Of a stretch of DNA of 63,084 nt, positions 1-7,446 are shown piece by piece. Made by a program: the position numbers and the translations under genes. Under the pieces are notes generated by a model. The model ran no database searches. It was not told where the DNA came from and worked only from the letters and a program-made list of their open reading frames with translations. The first letter of the stretch is position 1; each line of letters opens with the position of its first letter. This stretch comes from a bacterium (GTDB taxonomy: Bacteria > SAR324 > XYD2-FULL-50-16): NCBI GenBank assembly GCA_024275165.1, contig JAJRZQ010000004.1:1-63084 (forward strand), written 5' to 3'.

Positions 1-138
1 GGGTTCTCTGCGGGAATCAGCGGCAAAACCATCTTGATCGGAGCGGTATATGAAGCGTCCAATCAAACAACCATCACCACTACGACCAACGCCAACAATT
101 TTGCTTCCAGTTCTGGTGCCGCTTATGTCTTGCATTAA
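1..138 (+). CDS. FG-GAP-like repeat protein, C-terminal fragment
   Basis: Frame 1 is open from the window edge to a TAA at 136-138, giving 45 residues. The fragment reads like one FG-GAP/integrin-type beta-propeller repeat unit: a Gly-Phe-Ser start, 'SGKTILIGA', a Ser/Asn/Thr-rich loop and an ending 'GAAYVLH'. Repeats of this form ('GYSVSISGDTIVVGA...GAAYVF') occur in large secreted or surface bacterial proteins. The start lies outside the window, so length, signal peptide and repeat number cannot be judged. The family call rests on repeat shape only. Confidence 0.6.
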   Translation, partial: GFSAGISGKTILIGAVYEASNQTTITTTTNANNFASSSGAAYVLH

Positions 139-153
139 CCCCAGCCACCATGG

Positions 154-374
154 CTTAAGGAAACTCTGAAAAACGCGGAGTTTCCCAGCAAGGCAGGGAT
201 GCCTTGCCCAATCAAAAAGCGCGACTTATTGATTCGCGTTGGGATTGTGGATTTCATTCCCAACCGAAAAGACTAAAAAACTCGATGCGCCCCAAGGGCT
301 GTAATCAGCCCGAAGGGCATGAGCCTACCGCTTGAACAAGCGGTAGGCAAGAAGTTTTTCAAAGGCTCCTTAAG
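154..374. mobile_element. MITE-like inverted-repeat element, copy 1 (long form)
   Basis: This 221-base element begins CTTAAGGA (154-161) and ends with its exact complement TCCTTAAG (367-374). The imperfect terminal inverted repeat extends to about 20 bases through TGAAAAAC/GTTTTTCA. Inside are hairpins GCAAGGCA/TGCCTTGC (188-207), GGGCTG/CAGCCC (296-311) and a 12-bp stem with a 2-base loop, GCCTACCGCTTG/CAAGCGGTAGGC (323-348). A shorter relative lies at 37658-37816. The two match closely except for about 70 bases, carrying the last two hairpins, that are present only here. No ORF is present, so any movement would need a transposase supplied elsewhere. It starts 16 bases after the FG-GAP stop codon. 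Confidence 0.6.
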
Positions 375-387
375 TTAAAAAAGACAG

Positions 388-419
388 CAAGGCACCTCTG
401 AGTCTTCAGAGGTGCCTTG
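388..419. terminator. Perfect 14-bp hairpin downstream of the repeat element
   Basis: CAAGGCACCTCTGA (388-401) and TCAGAGGTGCCTTG (406-419) form a perfect 14-bp stem with a 4-base loop. There is no strong T-run on the plus side, but AAAAAA precedes it at 377-382, which would be a T-run on the minus strand. It sits between converging transcription units (FG-GAP protein and hflC), so a terminator role is the simplest reading. Bases 420-541 hold no gene I can support. Confidence 0.5.
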
Positions 420-541
420 GTCGCGTAAAAACAAAAGGATATGAAAAATTAATCTGTGGATGCGCGAATAGCCCCACCCCCACCTTGATTCGCTGTAAGG
501 AACAAGGCGTTCACCGCATTTTTATCTTGGTCAAGACCTTG

Positions 542-569
542 AAAAACCCCTCCCCGCAAAGGAGAAGGG
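542..569 (-). terminator. Rho-independent terminator of the hflK-hflC operon
   Basis: On the minus strand, 20 bases after the hflC stop, CCCTTCTCC (569-561) pairs with GGGGAGGGG (555-547), counting two G-U pairs, across the loop TTTGC. TTTTT follows directly (546-542). Stem, loop and T-run order match an intrinsic terminator. Confidence 0.65.
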
Positions 570-588
570 CGAGGCAAAAAACTCAATC

Positions 589-1524
589 TTACCTTCTAGG
601 CTTACCCTGAAGGTACTGATAAAGGGGGCTGGAAGCGCCGATAACCAGCCTCGTGTTGGAACCCAATACATCTTTATAGGTATCGAGGGTCATAAGGAAC
701 TTAAAAAATTCAGGATCTTTATTGTAAGCGTTCCCAAAAAGTTTGGTTACCTCCGCGTCGGCTTTACCGCGAATCTCCATTGAGGTGCGATAAGCCTTGG
801 AGCTGATTCCTTTTAAATTTTTAGCCATCTGGCCTAAAACCTCAGCCTTAATCGCTTCCCCCTCACTGCGTCGCTTGGTGGCAATTCGCTGCCGCTCCGA
901 AATCATTCTGGCAAAGACCTTATCGCGCACCTGGTCGGTATAGTTGATCCGGGTGACCAACACATCTAAAAGCTCAATCCCTAAGGCGTCGGTCTTGGCC
1001 GAAACATTGCTCAAGACCAATTGGCTAAAGCGATCCCTTCCCACCGAGACCACCACATCTTCTTCATCGCTCGCTCGTTCACTGGTTAAGCTATAGGCAC
1101 TGCTCCAATCCGAAGAGCGCACCACCTCGACCAACTTATTTTTGGTTACGAAGTCACGCACCGCGCCATTGATCAAGTCGCTTAAAACCACATCCGCGCG
1201 GTTTAGGTTGCCCATGCGCTGCAAAAAGAGCAAGGGATCGTCAATTCGCCAACGGGCAGTGGTATCGACCCAAATATAGGTCTTATCCTTCGTGGGGATT
1301 TCATTCGGCTCTCCATCCCATTTTAAGATGCGTTTATCAAAAAAACGCACCTTGTGGATCAGAGGGATTTTAAAATAAAGCCCGGCGCTGATCACCTTTT
1401 CCCCAATAGGGTCACCGAACTGCGTAGTAATGGTCTGCTCGCCTTCATTGACCACATAGATGCTGTCAAATCCCAAAAAAAGCAGCAAAGCGAGGAGAAC
1501 ACCGATAACTAAAGGTTTATTCAT
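589..1524 (-). CDS. hflC: Protease modulator HflC
   Basis: This is the SPFH/prohibitin-family inner-membrane protein that forms the HflKC ring complex around the AAA protease FtsH and modulates membrane-protein turnover. It has 311 residues, an N-terminal membrane anchor (about 4-22) and then the family sequence 'VNEGEQTITTQFGDP'. A coiled-coil-rich region with 'SERQRIATKRRSEGEAIKAE' and the stomatin-like C-terminal half follow. The ATG at 1524 is chosen because GGAG lies seven bases upstream and the membrane anchor begins there. An upstream in-frame extension would run into hflK. It follows hflK by 13 bases and ends the operon. Confidence 0.93.
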   Translation of the reverse strand: MNKPLVIGVLLALLLFLGFDSIYVVNEGEQTITTQFGDPIGEKVISAGLYFKIPLIHKVRFFDKRILKWDGEPNEIPTKDKTYIWVDTTARWRIDDPLLFLQRMGNLNRADVVLSDLINGAVRDFVTKNKLVEVVRSSDWSSAYSLTSERASDEEDVVVSVGRDRFSQLVLSNVSAKTDALGIELLDVLVTRINYTDQVRDKVFARMISERQRIATKRRSEGEAIKAEVLGQMAKNLKGISSKAYRTSMEIRGKADAEVTKLFGNAYNKDPEFFKFLMTLDTYKDVLGSNTRLVIGASSPLYQYLQGKPRR

Positions 1525-1537
1525 GTTTTCTCCTAAT

Positions 1538-2683
1538 TTACGGTTGAGGTTGCAGCAAAGGGCCACCGGGTTGCGCGGTCGCCGCGTCAATGGCCTGCTG
1601 TTTCGCCTGCGGCTTGCTCATCGTTGCCGCCGCGCCGATATTGATTAAGGGCATCATTCCCTTACTGCTTTGATCCACCACAATAACCTCTTGCACCTGG
1701 GGCAAGGCTTGCTTTAAAGCCTCTAGATACATCCTGGTACGGGTTACCGTTTTGGCATTGCGGTATTCTTTATAGATCGCGTTAAAGCGGGCGACATCCC
1801 CCTTGGCTTTGTTGATTCGCTCAATGGAATAACCTTCCGCCTCGTCGATCATTTTTTTGGCCTCCCCTTCGGCGCGGGGAACCAGTTCATTGCGCCTTTT
1901 TTGGGCTTCGTTCCCTAAACGAATCTTATCTTGCTCGGCCTCATTCACCTCGTTAAAGCTCGGGCGCACCGGGTCGGGGGGGTTTACATCTTGTAACTGC
2001 ACGACCACCAATTGAATACCGGAGTTGTATTTATCCAACAATCCTTGCATCTCTTCCAAGGTCGCCGTACCCAATTCCTCACGATTGTTCAAGACATAAT
2101 TGAAGTCGCGATTGCCCACCAAGCGGCGGATGACCGATTCGGAGCTGTCTCGAACCGCCGCTCTGGGGTTTTCGATATTGAATAAAAAATGTTCGGGGTC
2201 GCGGATTTTATACTGAACCACCCAATTGACCTGGATCACATTAAAATCGCTGGTGAGCATCAAGGATTCCAAGCCCAAGGCGTTGGAGCCCAAACCGCTG
2301 GTTCTACGAGTACCAAACTCTTCTTTGCGGATGGACTCCACATCGACCTTGATCACCTCTTCCACAAAGGGAATCAAAAAATTCAAACCCGACGAGGTGG
2401 TCTGATGGAATTGACCAAAGCGCAAGACAACGCCCTGCTCCCCCGGTTGAATCTGGTAAACGGAACGAAAAACCAAAAAAAGAGCCACCAGGGCTAATCC
2501 GATGGCAACCAGATTTAAACTGGGGACTTCAGGACCGGCGTTTTTTGGCCCTTGCCCCCAAGGGCTTTTCGGCTTGGTCTTACCACCAAAGAGTTTTTTT
2601 ATCCCCTTGATCAATTCGTCTAGTTCATTTGGCCTTTTAGGGCCGGTGTTCCGGGGCCCCCAAGGGTTATTGGGATCTGGCAT
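1538..2683 (-). CDS. hflK: FtsH protease activity modulator HflK
   Basis: HflK is the larger partner of HflC. It has 381 residues, a Gly/Pro/Asn-rich cytoplasmic N-terminus ('NNPWGPRNTGP' and 'KSPWGQGPKNAGP'), one membrane segment near 56-75 and an SPFH domain beginning 'QIQPGEQGVVLRFGQF'. The signature 'VQLQDVNPPDPV' and a Q/A/P-rich tail match the family. The ATG is preceded by AAAGGAGC. It lies directly upstream of hflC, as in many bacteria, but downstream of mltG and type II secretion genes rather than beside hfq-hflX. Confidence 0.93.
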   Translation of the reverse strand: MPDPNNPWGPRNTGPKRPNELDELIKGIKKLFGGKTKPKSPWGQGPKNAGPEVPSLNLVAIGLALVALFLVFRSVYQIQPGEQGVVLRFGQFHQTTSSGLNFLIPFVEEVIKVDVESIRKEEFGTRRTSGLGSNALGLESLMLTSDFNVIQVNWVVQYKIRDPEHFLFNIENPRAAVRDSSESVIRRLVGNRDFNYVLNNREELGTATLEEMQGLLDKYNSGIQLVVVQLQDVNPPDPVRPSFNEVNEAEQDKIRLGNEAQKRRNELVPRAEGEAKKMIDEAEGYSIERINKAKGDVARFNAIYKEYRNAKTVTRTRMYLEALKQALPQVQEVIVVDQSSKGMMPLINIGAAATMSKPQAKQQAIDAATAQPGGPLLQPQP

Positions 2684-2741
2684 GGTGCTCCTTTGTTTTC
2701 TGTATCGACTCTATCTATGATTCTTTGGATAGCTCGCTCTG

Positions 2742-3767
2742 TCAATAGGAGCGATAATTGCGTTTCCGCCTCTTTTGATATTTCCGCACCGCTTTGGTGT
2801 GTTCTTTAAAGCTACGAGTGAATTCATGGGTGCCATCACCGCGGGCAACAAAAAAAAGATACTCCCCCTTTTTAGGCTCTACCGCCGCATTTAGGCTTTC
2901 CAACCCAGGGCTGGCAATCGGGGTCGGGGGCAAACCGCGAATCATGTAGGTATTATAGGGGTGGTAGGTTCTTAAGTCTTTTTTGTGGATATTGCCCTGA
3001 TAATTTTGTATTCCGTAGATCACCGTCGGGTCGGTTTGCAATTTCATTCCTTGAGTTAAGCGGTTATGAAAAACCGCTGAGATCAGAGGTCGCTCAAAAC
3101 CCTTGCTCGTTTCTTTTTCTACAATACTCGCTAAAATAATGGCCTGGTAGTAGGTGAGCCCTACTTTTTTAGCCGCTAAGGCAAAGTCTTTCGGCACCTT
3201 TTCCTTAAAGGTCGCGACCATTTTGCTTAAGATCAGCTTTTCACTGGATTCTTGGGGGAAAAGGTAGGTTTCGGGAAAAAGAAAACCCTCCAAGGTCTTC
3301 ACCTTAACCGGCAAGTTTAAACTGTTGATCCAAGCTTGATCTGTTGCCCACTGGAGGTATCGACCTGAATTGACAAAACCCTTGGACTTTAAAATCTTAA
3401 AGATTTCAATCATCCGGTAGCCTTCGGGAATGGTAACCGTAATTAAAAGCTCACGCCCCTCTTGAAAAAGATCCATCAGATCACGAATGGATTGCTTGCC
3501 TTCAATGCGGTACAGTCCGGCCTTGAAAGCTCGATTTTTCCCTAAAAGCAGGGTGGACCACTTGAACAGACGGTGGGAAAAAACAAGTTGTTCCTTTTCC
3601 GCTCGTTTCGCAATCGAGGCCAAGCTCTCCCCCCGATGAATCGAGAAATCAACCGACTCCCCCCCGGTATCCTGATAAGGCATATAAATCACCGCCAAAA
3701 AACCAAGCGCAAAAACAAGCGTCAACACCAACAAAGCCGCGAGCCAAACTAAAATCTTGTTCTTCAT
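2742..3767 (-). CDS. mltG: Endolytic murein transglycosylase MltG
   Basis: This YceG/MltG-family membrane enzyme cleaves nascent glycan strands inside the chain and so sets peptidoglycan strand length. It has 341 residues, an N-terminal membrane helix (about 7-28) and a LysM-like subdomain. The catalytic core 'ASIVEKET' near residues 213-220 supplies the Glu, followed by 'AVFHNRL', 'LQTDPTVIYG' and 'GLPPTPIASPGL'. All family blocks are present. Its start overlaps the gspN stop by four bases, so it is probably translated by coupling. The C-terminus is unusually basic (KYQKRRKRNYR). Confidence 0.94.
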   Translation of the reverse strand: MKNKILVWLAALLVLTLVFALGFLAVIYMPYQDTGGESVDFSIHRGESLASIAKRAEKEQLVFSHRLFKWSTLLLGKNRAFKAGLYRIEGKQSIRDLMDLFQEGRELLITVTIPEGYRMIEIFKILKSKGFVNSGRYLQWATDQAWINSLNLPVKVKTLEGFLFPETYLFPQESSEKLILSKMVATFKEKVPKDFALAAKKVGLTYYQAIILASIVEKETSKGFERPLISAVFHNRLTQGMKLQTDPTVIYGIQNYQGNIHKKDLRTYHPYNTYMIRGLPPTPIASPGLESLNAAVEPKKGEYLFFVARGDGTHEFTRSFKEHTKAVRKYQKRRKRNYRSY

Positions 3768-4618
3768 AATTTCTCCACTTGAGGGCTGGATAAGCCCCCC
3801 GTCACTTTCATTCCTAATTGGCCTTGAGGGTTCAAAAAAGACTGGGCAAATTGGGCAATAAAACCTAAGTTCTCCCAGTAAGTCGGTTCGGGTTTGAGTC
3901 GCAGCTGGAGATTCATCCGAGCCTGCGCCAACGCATTCAGACTTACATATTGCAAGCGGCCCGTAATATTCCCACTCAGGTCGCCTTGGCTGGTAACCTT
4001 GATGCTTGCCCCTTCGGCCGTAAAATCAACTCGCCCCTCAATTTGCTTGAATCGGGTCAGGGGGAGGTCGAGCATCAAGCCTAAATCCTTTCCCTTTGCT
4101 TCTAAAGAAACCCCCTCAAGCCGTGCCTCCAACCACCCGTTGAGTTGGTTGTTGTCTAGGGTGAGATCCAAACTCAACGCTAAAGCGGGATTGGAACGCA
4201 CCACCCCCAGACCGCGTAGCGCCAAGTTGCGATTGGGCTGAATCCCCTGCCCTTCCAATTGCAGCCCTTCTTTAGGGAAAAAGCTTAACAAGCCTCGCAC
4301 CTCACCTGCGTAAATTTTCGCGTCCATCGCCGCCCCGCCTCGCGCTAAGTTCCAAGGGGCAAGGCTGAAAGAGACTTGTTCCGCCGCAAAAAACCTCTGT
4401 CCCGAACTTTTTTCCCAGAGGCTGAAACCTATCAACTCAATGCCAAACAAGGTTGGCTCGGCTTCTTCAATACGGATTAGATAGGCGGGGTCTAAGTTTT
4501 GATTGATCCGCAAGGCCGCGAAGCGGCCCAGTTTTTGGGCCGGCAAGTGCAACCAAAGGACTTCAAGCCAGCAAAAACAAATCAGCAAAACCCAGGCAAG
4601 CCGCTTCATCCAAACCAT
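3764..4618 (-). CDS. gspN: Type II secretion system protein N (GspN-like)
   Basis: The product has 284 residues with an N-terminal membrane segment followed by an all-beta periplasmic region resembling GspN/AsmA-like domains ('LDLTLDNNQLNGWLEARLEGVSLEAKG'). The ATG at 4618 overlaps the gspM stop (ATGA). A TTG one codon upstream is less likely. Position after gspL and gspM supports the call more than sequence does, since GspN proteins are poorly conserved. The other secretion genes (gspC-K) are not in this window. Confidence 0.75.
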   Translation of the reverse strand: MVWMKRLAWVLLICFCWLEVLWLHLPAQKLGRFAALRINQNLDPAYLIRIEEAEPTLFGIELIGFSLWEKSSGQRFFAAEQVSFSLAPWNLARGGAAMDAKIYAGEVRGLLSFFPKEGLQLEGQGIQPNRNLALRGLGVVRSNPALALSLDLTLDNNQLNGWLEARLEGVSLEAKGKDLGLMLDLPLTRFKQIEGRVDFTAEGASIKVTSQGDLSGNITGRLQYVSLNALAQARMNLQLRLKPEPTYWENLGFIAQFAQSFLNPQGQLGMKVTGGLSSPQVEKL

Positions 4619-5076
4619 CAATAGCCCTCCAGGGTCAACTGGATCTGTAACCGATTGGTTTTCTTTAAGCTCTCTTTCATCTCTAGGCTTTGGATTTCAA
4701 TCGGGGGGCGGTTGGCCTCGAGACGATAGATCAGGCTGGTCGCTTGCGCCAAGGTAACCCCATCGAGTTGGAGCGCAATCCCCCCACCAGGACGGGTAGA
4801 GGTATTCGCCTTTTTTTTCACCCCCCCTTGGGCTAAAATTCGCTCCAATTGTTGGTTAAACGGGGCTTTTTGCCCCCCGCTTTTCGAGAGAAAGTAGAGC
4901 AGCTCTTCCCCTTTTTTCCGGATTTGCGCCATCTCTTTTCTCCGCTCGACAATTCGACTGCTCAAGCTCTCTTTGTAGTCGATAAGCGGCAAGAGAAGAA
5001 AGCGCAAGAACATTACGGGGAGGATAACACCCAAACCGAGGGAAAGGAGAACGCGTTCTCGTGGAGATAACTCCAT
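4618..5076 (-). CDS. gspM: Type II secretion system protein M (GspM-like)
   Basis: This small bitopic protein (152 residues) has a short cytoplasmic N-terminus ('MELSPRERVLLSLG'), one membrane helix (about 10-30), a coiled-coil linker and a ferredoxin-like periplasmic domain, the architecture of GspM. GspM partners GspL in the inner-membrane platform of the type II secretion machine. The ATG at 5076 overlaps the gspL stop (ATGA) and is preferred over the GTG one codon upstream. Confidence 0.78.
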   Translation of the reverse strand: MELSPRERVLLSLGLGVILPVMFLRFLLLPLIDYKESLSSRIVERRKEMAQIRKKGEELLYFLSKSGGQKAPFNQQLERILAQGGVKKKANTSTRPGGGIALQLDGVTLAQATSLIYRLEANRPPIEIQSLEMKESLKKTNRLQIQLTLEGY

Positions 5077-6419
5077 CACCCCCCCTTTTTATTTAAAGTA
5101 AGGGTAAACAACACCCGGTCTGCCGTACTCTGTTGACTCAATCTCAATGCGTACCCCGCGTCGGCAAATTTTTGCCGCACTTGCAGTCGCAATTTTTCAA
5201 ATTGATCCAAATTGGTCACCTCGCCTTGAACACTCAAAGCCGTGCTGGATAAAGTGAGACGAATAATCTTCAACCCTGGGGCCACTTTCTTGAATTCACT
5301 CAACCGCAATAAAAGCTCACTGGTCGGATAAGGCGTAGCGAGAAACCCTCTTGAGGCTCCTTCCCGCTTTTTAAGCTCCCTTAATTTTTCTTCAATCACC
5401 GATAAAGCTTTAGCCTCGGGCACCCCTGGCTGATATTGCCGAGCCAGGCCTCGAAACTCGGTATCCAAGCGATCCAATATTTGCTGCTCCTTGTAAAATT
5501 GATAGCCGGAACCAAAAACAAACAATCCCACAAAGGCCGCAGCCCAAAAAGCGACTTTTTTTAATTCCCTCCAGACCTCTTTGAATTGCCCTAAGTTGAG
5601 CCCCGAGCGACTTAAGAGGTTGATGCTTTTAGCCTGTAATTTTAGATCACAGAGTTCCGGACTAAAAATAAGCTTTAAATTGGGTTTTAAGGCCCGGTCC
5701 TTGAGCTGAATTTCATAATCCGCGTCAACGCTTAAAAGGGTTTTTAAGTTCTCCGCCAGGGTGACTTGGGGCAGACCCGTCTCTAAAGCCATCGCTTTTA
5801 AGCGTCGGCTCGTTTCGGCCAAGAGATGGAAAAAGCGGCCCTCCGCCTCTTCCGTACTGCCTTGGGAGAGCAAAAACCCCTTTTGAAAAAGAAGAAAGCG
5901 ACTCGCCTGGGGCTCAACCCAGAGGTAAATGCCCTCGGGCGGCGCGCCCTTTGATTTTAAAGATTCTTCCAATAAAGAGGTCAGGGGGATGACTCGTTCC
6001 AACTCGAATTTGGCTTGACGGAGCGACTCGGCTATAGAGGCTAAAATCTGTTTGGAAACCAGATAAACCCCCACTTGATACAGTTTTGCGTTTTTGCTCA
6101 CGCTACTGTGAAAACGAAAGAGAACTTCTTCGGGAGAAAGAAGCAAATGATTTTCCAACTCAAAACGCAACATCTTTCCCACCCCCGCCCCCCGAACTTT
6201 AGGCAAGTGAAAGGACTGATAACGAGCCAGACCGGGCCCTAAAATCAGGCGGACCTTACGAGACTCCGCTTGCTGACTAAAAGAAGAAATAAAGGAAGGT
6301 AAAGCCCGAATCAGGTCAGCTAGCTGCCCTGGTAAAGCTTGTTGGGCAAGGCTCTTTGAGTTTTCCGGCCTGAAACAGGCCAAATGATTCAAAGAGCAGT
6401 AAAGATGGGTCGCCGTCAT
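5076..6419 (-). CDS. gspL: Type II secretion system protein L (GspL/PilM-like)
   Basis: The product has 447 residues. The first ~270 form an actin-like ATPase-fold cytoplasmic domain of the GspL/PilM type ('RYQSFHLPKV', 'LRFELENHLLLSPEEVLFRF'). A membrane helix follows near 290-308, then a coiled coil and a small periplasmic domain. In the family, GspL recruits the ATPase GspE to the membrane. AAGGAG lies upstream of the ATG. accA lies directly upstream with a 9-base gap, so accA and gspLMN may share a transcript. No GspE or secretin lies nearby. Confidence 0.8.
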   Translation of the reverse strand: MTATHLYCSLNHLACFRPENSKSLAQQALPGQLADLIRALPSFISSFSQQAESRKVRLILGPGLARYQSFHLPKVRGAGVGKMLRFELENHLLLSPEEVLFRFHSSVSKNAKLYQVGVYLVSKQILASIAESLRQAKFELERVIPLTSLLEESLKSKGAPPEGIYLWVEPQASRFLLFQKGFLLSQGSTEEAEGRFFHLLAETSRRLKAMALETGLPQVTLAENLKTLLSVDADYEIQLKDRALKPNLKLIFSPELCDLKLQAKSINLLSRSGLNLGQFKEVWRELKKVAFWAAAFVGLFVFGSGYQFYKEQQILDRLDTEFRGLARQYQPGVPEAKALSVIEEKLRELKKREGASRGFLATPYPTSELLLRLSEFKKVAPGLKIIRLTLSSTALSVQGEVTNLDQFEKLRLQVRQKFADAGYALRLSQQSTADRVLFTLTLNKKGG

Positions 6420-6428
6420 GGGGACTCC

Positions 6429-7385
6429 TTAGCCCTCTGCGAACTCCCCCATTTTTCTGAACTTTTGGTAGCGGTCTTCTACCAATTGAGGCCCGGTGAG
6501 GCCTCGCAAGTCATTAAAATGGCTTAAAGCAGCTCGTTTGAGTTGGTCTAACGCTTCATCGGGCTTGACATGCGCCCCACCAAGAGGTTCGGGAATAATT
6601 TCATCAATGAGGTGAAAACTCAAGAGGTCTTGAGCGGAGTAGCGTAACGATTGGGCCGCTTCCTGGGCGCGCGTTCCATCGCCGAAGAGAATCCCGGCAC
6701 AGCCCTCGGGACTGATCACCGAATAAATGCTGTGCTCGTACATCAAAACCCGGTTGGCGACCCCGAGGGCAATCGCCCCCCCACTGCCGCCCTCACCGGT
6801 AACAATCGCGATAATCGGGGTCTCTAAGGCGGCCATTTCACGCAAACTAACGGCAATCGCTTCGGATTGCCCTCGCTCTTCCGCGCCGATTCCCGGATAA
6901 GCGCCGGGGGTGTCGATAAGGCTTAAAATAGGCACCTTAAAACGGCTGGCCATCCGCATGAGCCTTAAGGCTTTCCGGTAGCCCTCGGGATGGGGCATGC
7001 CAAAGTTGCGTTTGACATTATCTTGCGTGTTGCGGCCTTTTTGATGCCCCACCACCATGAAGGGCTGGCCGTCGATGCGGCAAAGACCGCCTATAATCGC
7101 CGGGTCATCGCGAAAATTACGGTCACCATGCAATTGCGTAAATTCCGTGGTGCAATGCTCAATAAAGTCTAAGGTATAGGGGCGTTTAGGGTGGCGAGCG
7201 AGCAGGGTTTTTTCCCAGGGGTTCAGGGTCGAGTAGGTTGTTTTTTCCAATTCCTTAGTTTGCCGCTCTAGCTTGTTGATCTCTTTGAGCAGTTTTTCAT
7301 CACCGCGGGTTTGCTGCTGCATCCTAAGCTCTTCGATTTTGCTTTTTAGAGCAAGGATCGGTTTTTCAAATTCGAGAATATACAT
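6429..7385 (-). CDS. accA: Acetyl-CoA carboxylase carboxyltransferase subunit alpha
   Basis: AccA, with AccD, transfers carboxyl from biotin to acetyl-CoA in the first committed step of fatty-acid synthesis. It has 318 residues, the usual length. Diagnostic blocks are present: 'NPWEKTLLARHPKRPYTLDFIE', 'DDPAIIGGL', 'SLIDTPGAYPGIGAEERGQ' and 'EGGSGGAIALGVANRVLM'. The start 'MYILEFEKPI' aligns with the family N-terminus. GGAG lies only two bases before the ATG, which is unusually close. A terminator separates it from cfpA upstream, and gspL follows downstream. Confidence 0.97.
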   Translation of the reverse strand: MYILEFEKPILALKSKIEELRMQQQTRGDEKLLKEINKLERQTKELEKTTYSTLNPWEKTLLARHPKRPYTLDFIEHCTTEFTQLHGDRNFRDDPAIIGGLCRIDGQPFMVVGHQKGRNTQDNVKRNFGMPHPEGYRKALRLMRMASRFKVPILSLIDTPGAYPGIGAEERGQSEAIAVSLREMAALETPIIAIVTGEGGSGGAIALGVANRVLMYEHSIYSVISPEGCAGILFGDGTRAQEAAQSLRYSAQDLLSFHLIDEIIPEPLGGAHVKPDEALDQLKRAALSHFNDLRGLTGPQLVEDRYQKFRKMGEFAEG

Positions 7386-7393
7386 AGCTCCAT

Positions 7394-7429
7394 AAAAAAA
7401 GCCCTTAAAAACAAGTCTTAAGGGCTTTT
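7394..7429 (-). terminator. Intrinsic terminator downstream of cfpA
   Basis: GCCCTTAA (7401-7408) and TTAAGGGC (7418-7425), extended by AAAA/TTTT, form a 12-bp stem. On the minus strand it is followed by seven T residues (7400-7394). It lies between the cfpA stop and the accA start and would end cfpA transcription. The symmetric A/T flanks could make it bidirectional. Confidence 0.75.
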
Positions 7430-7446
7430 AAGAGGGGGTGAACAAT

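Noticed and set aside
420-541. Minus-strand reading frame ending in TAA at about 450
   Set aside because: It reads smoothly for ~35 residues but starts inside the hflC terminator and out of frame with hflC, so it has no start of its own; possibly an old gene remnant.
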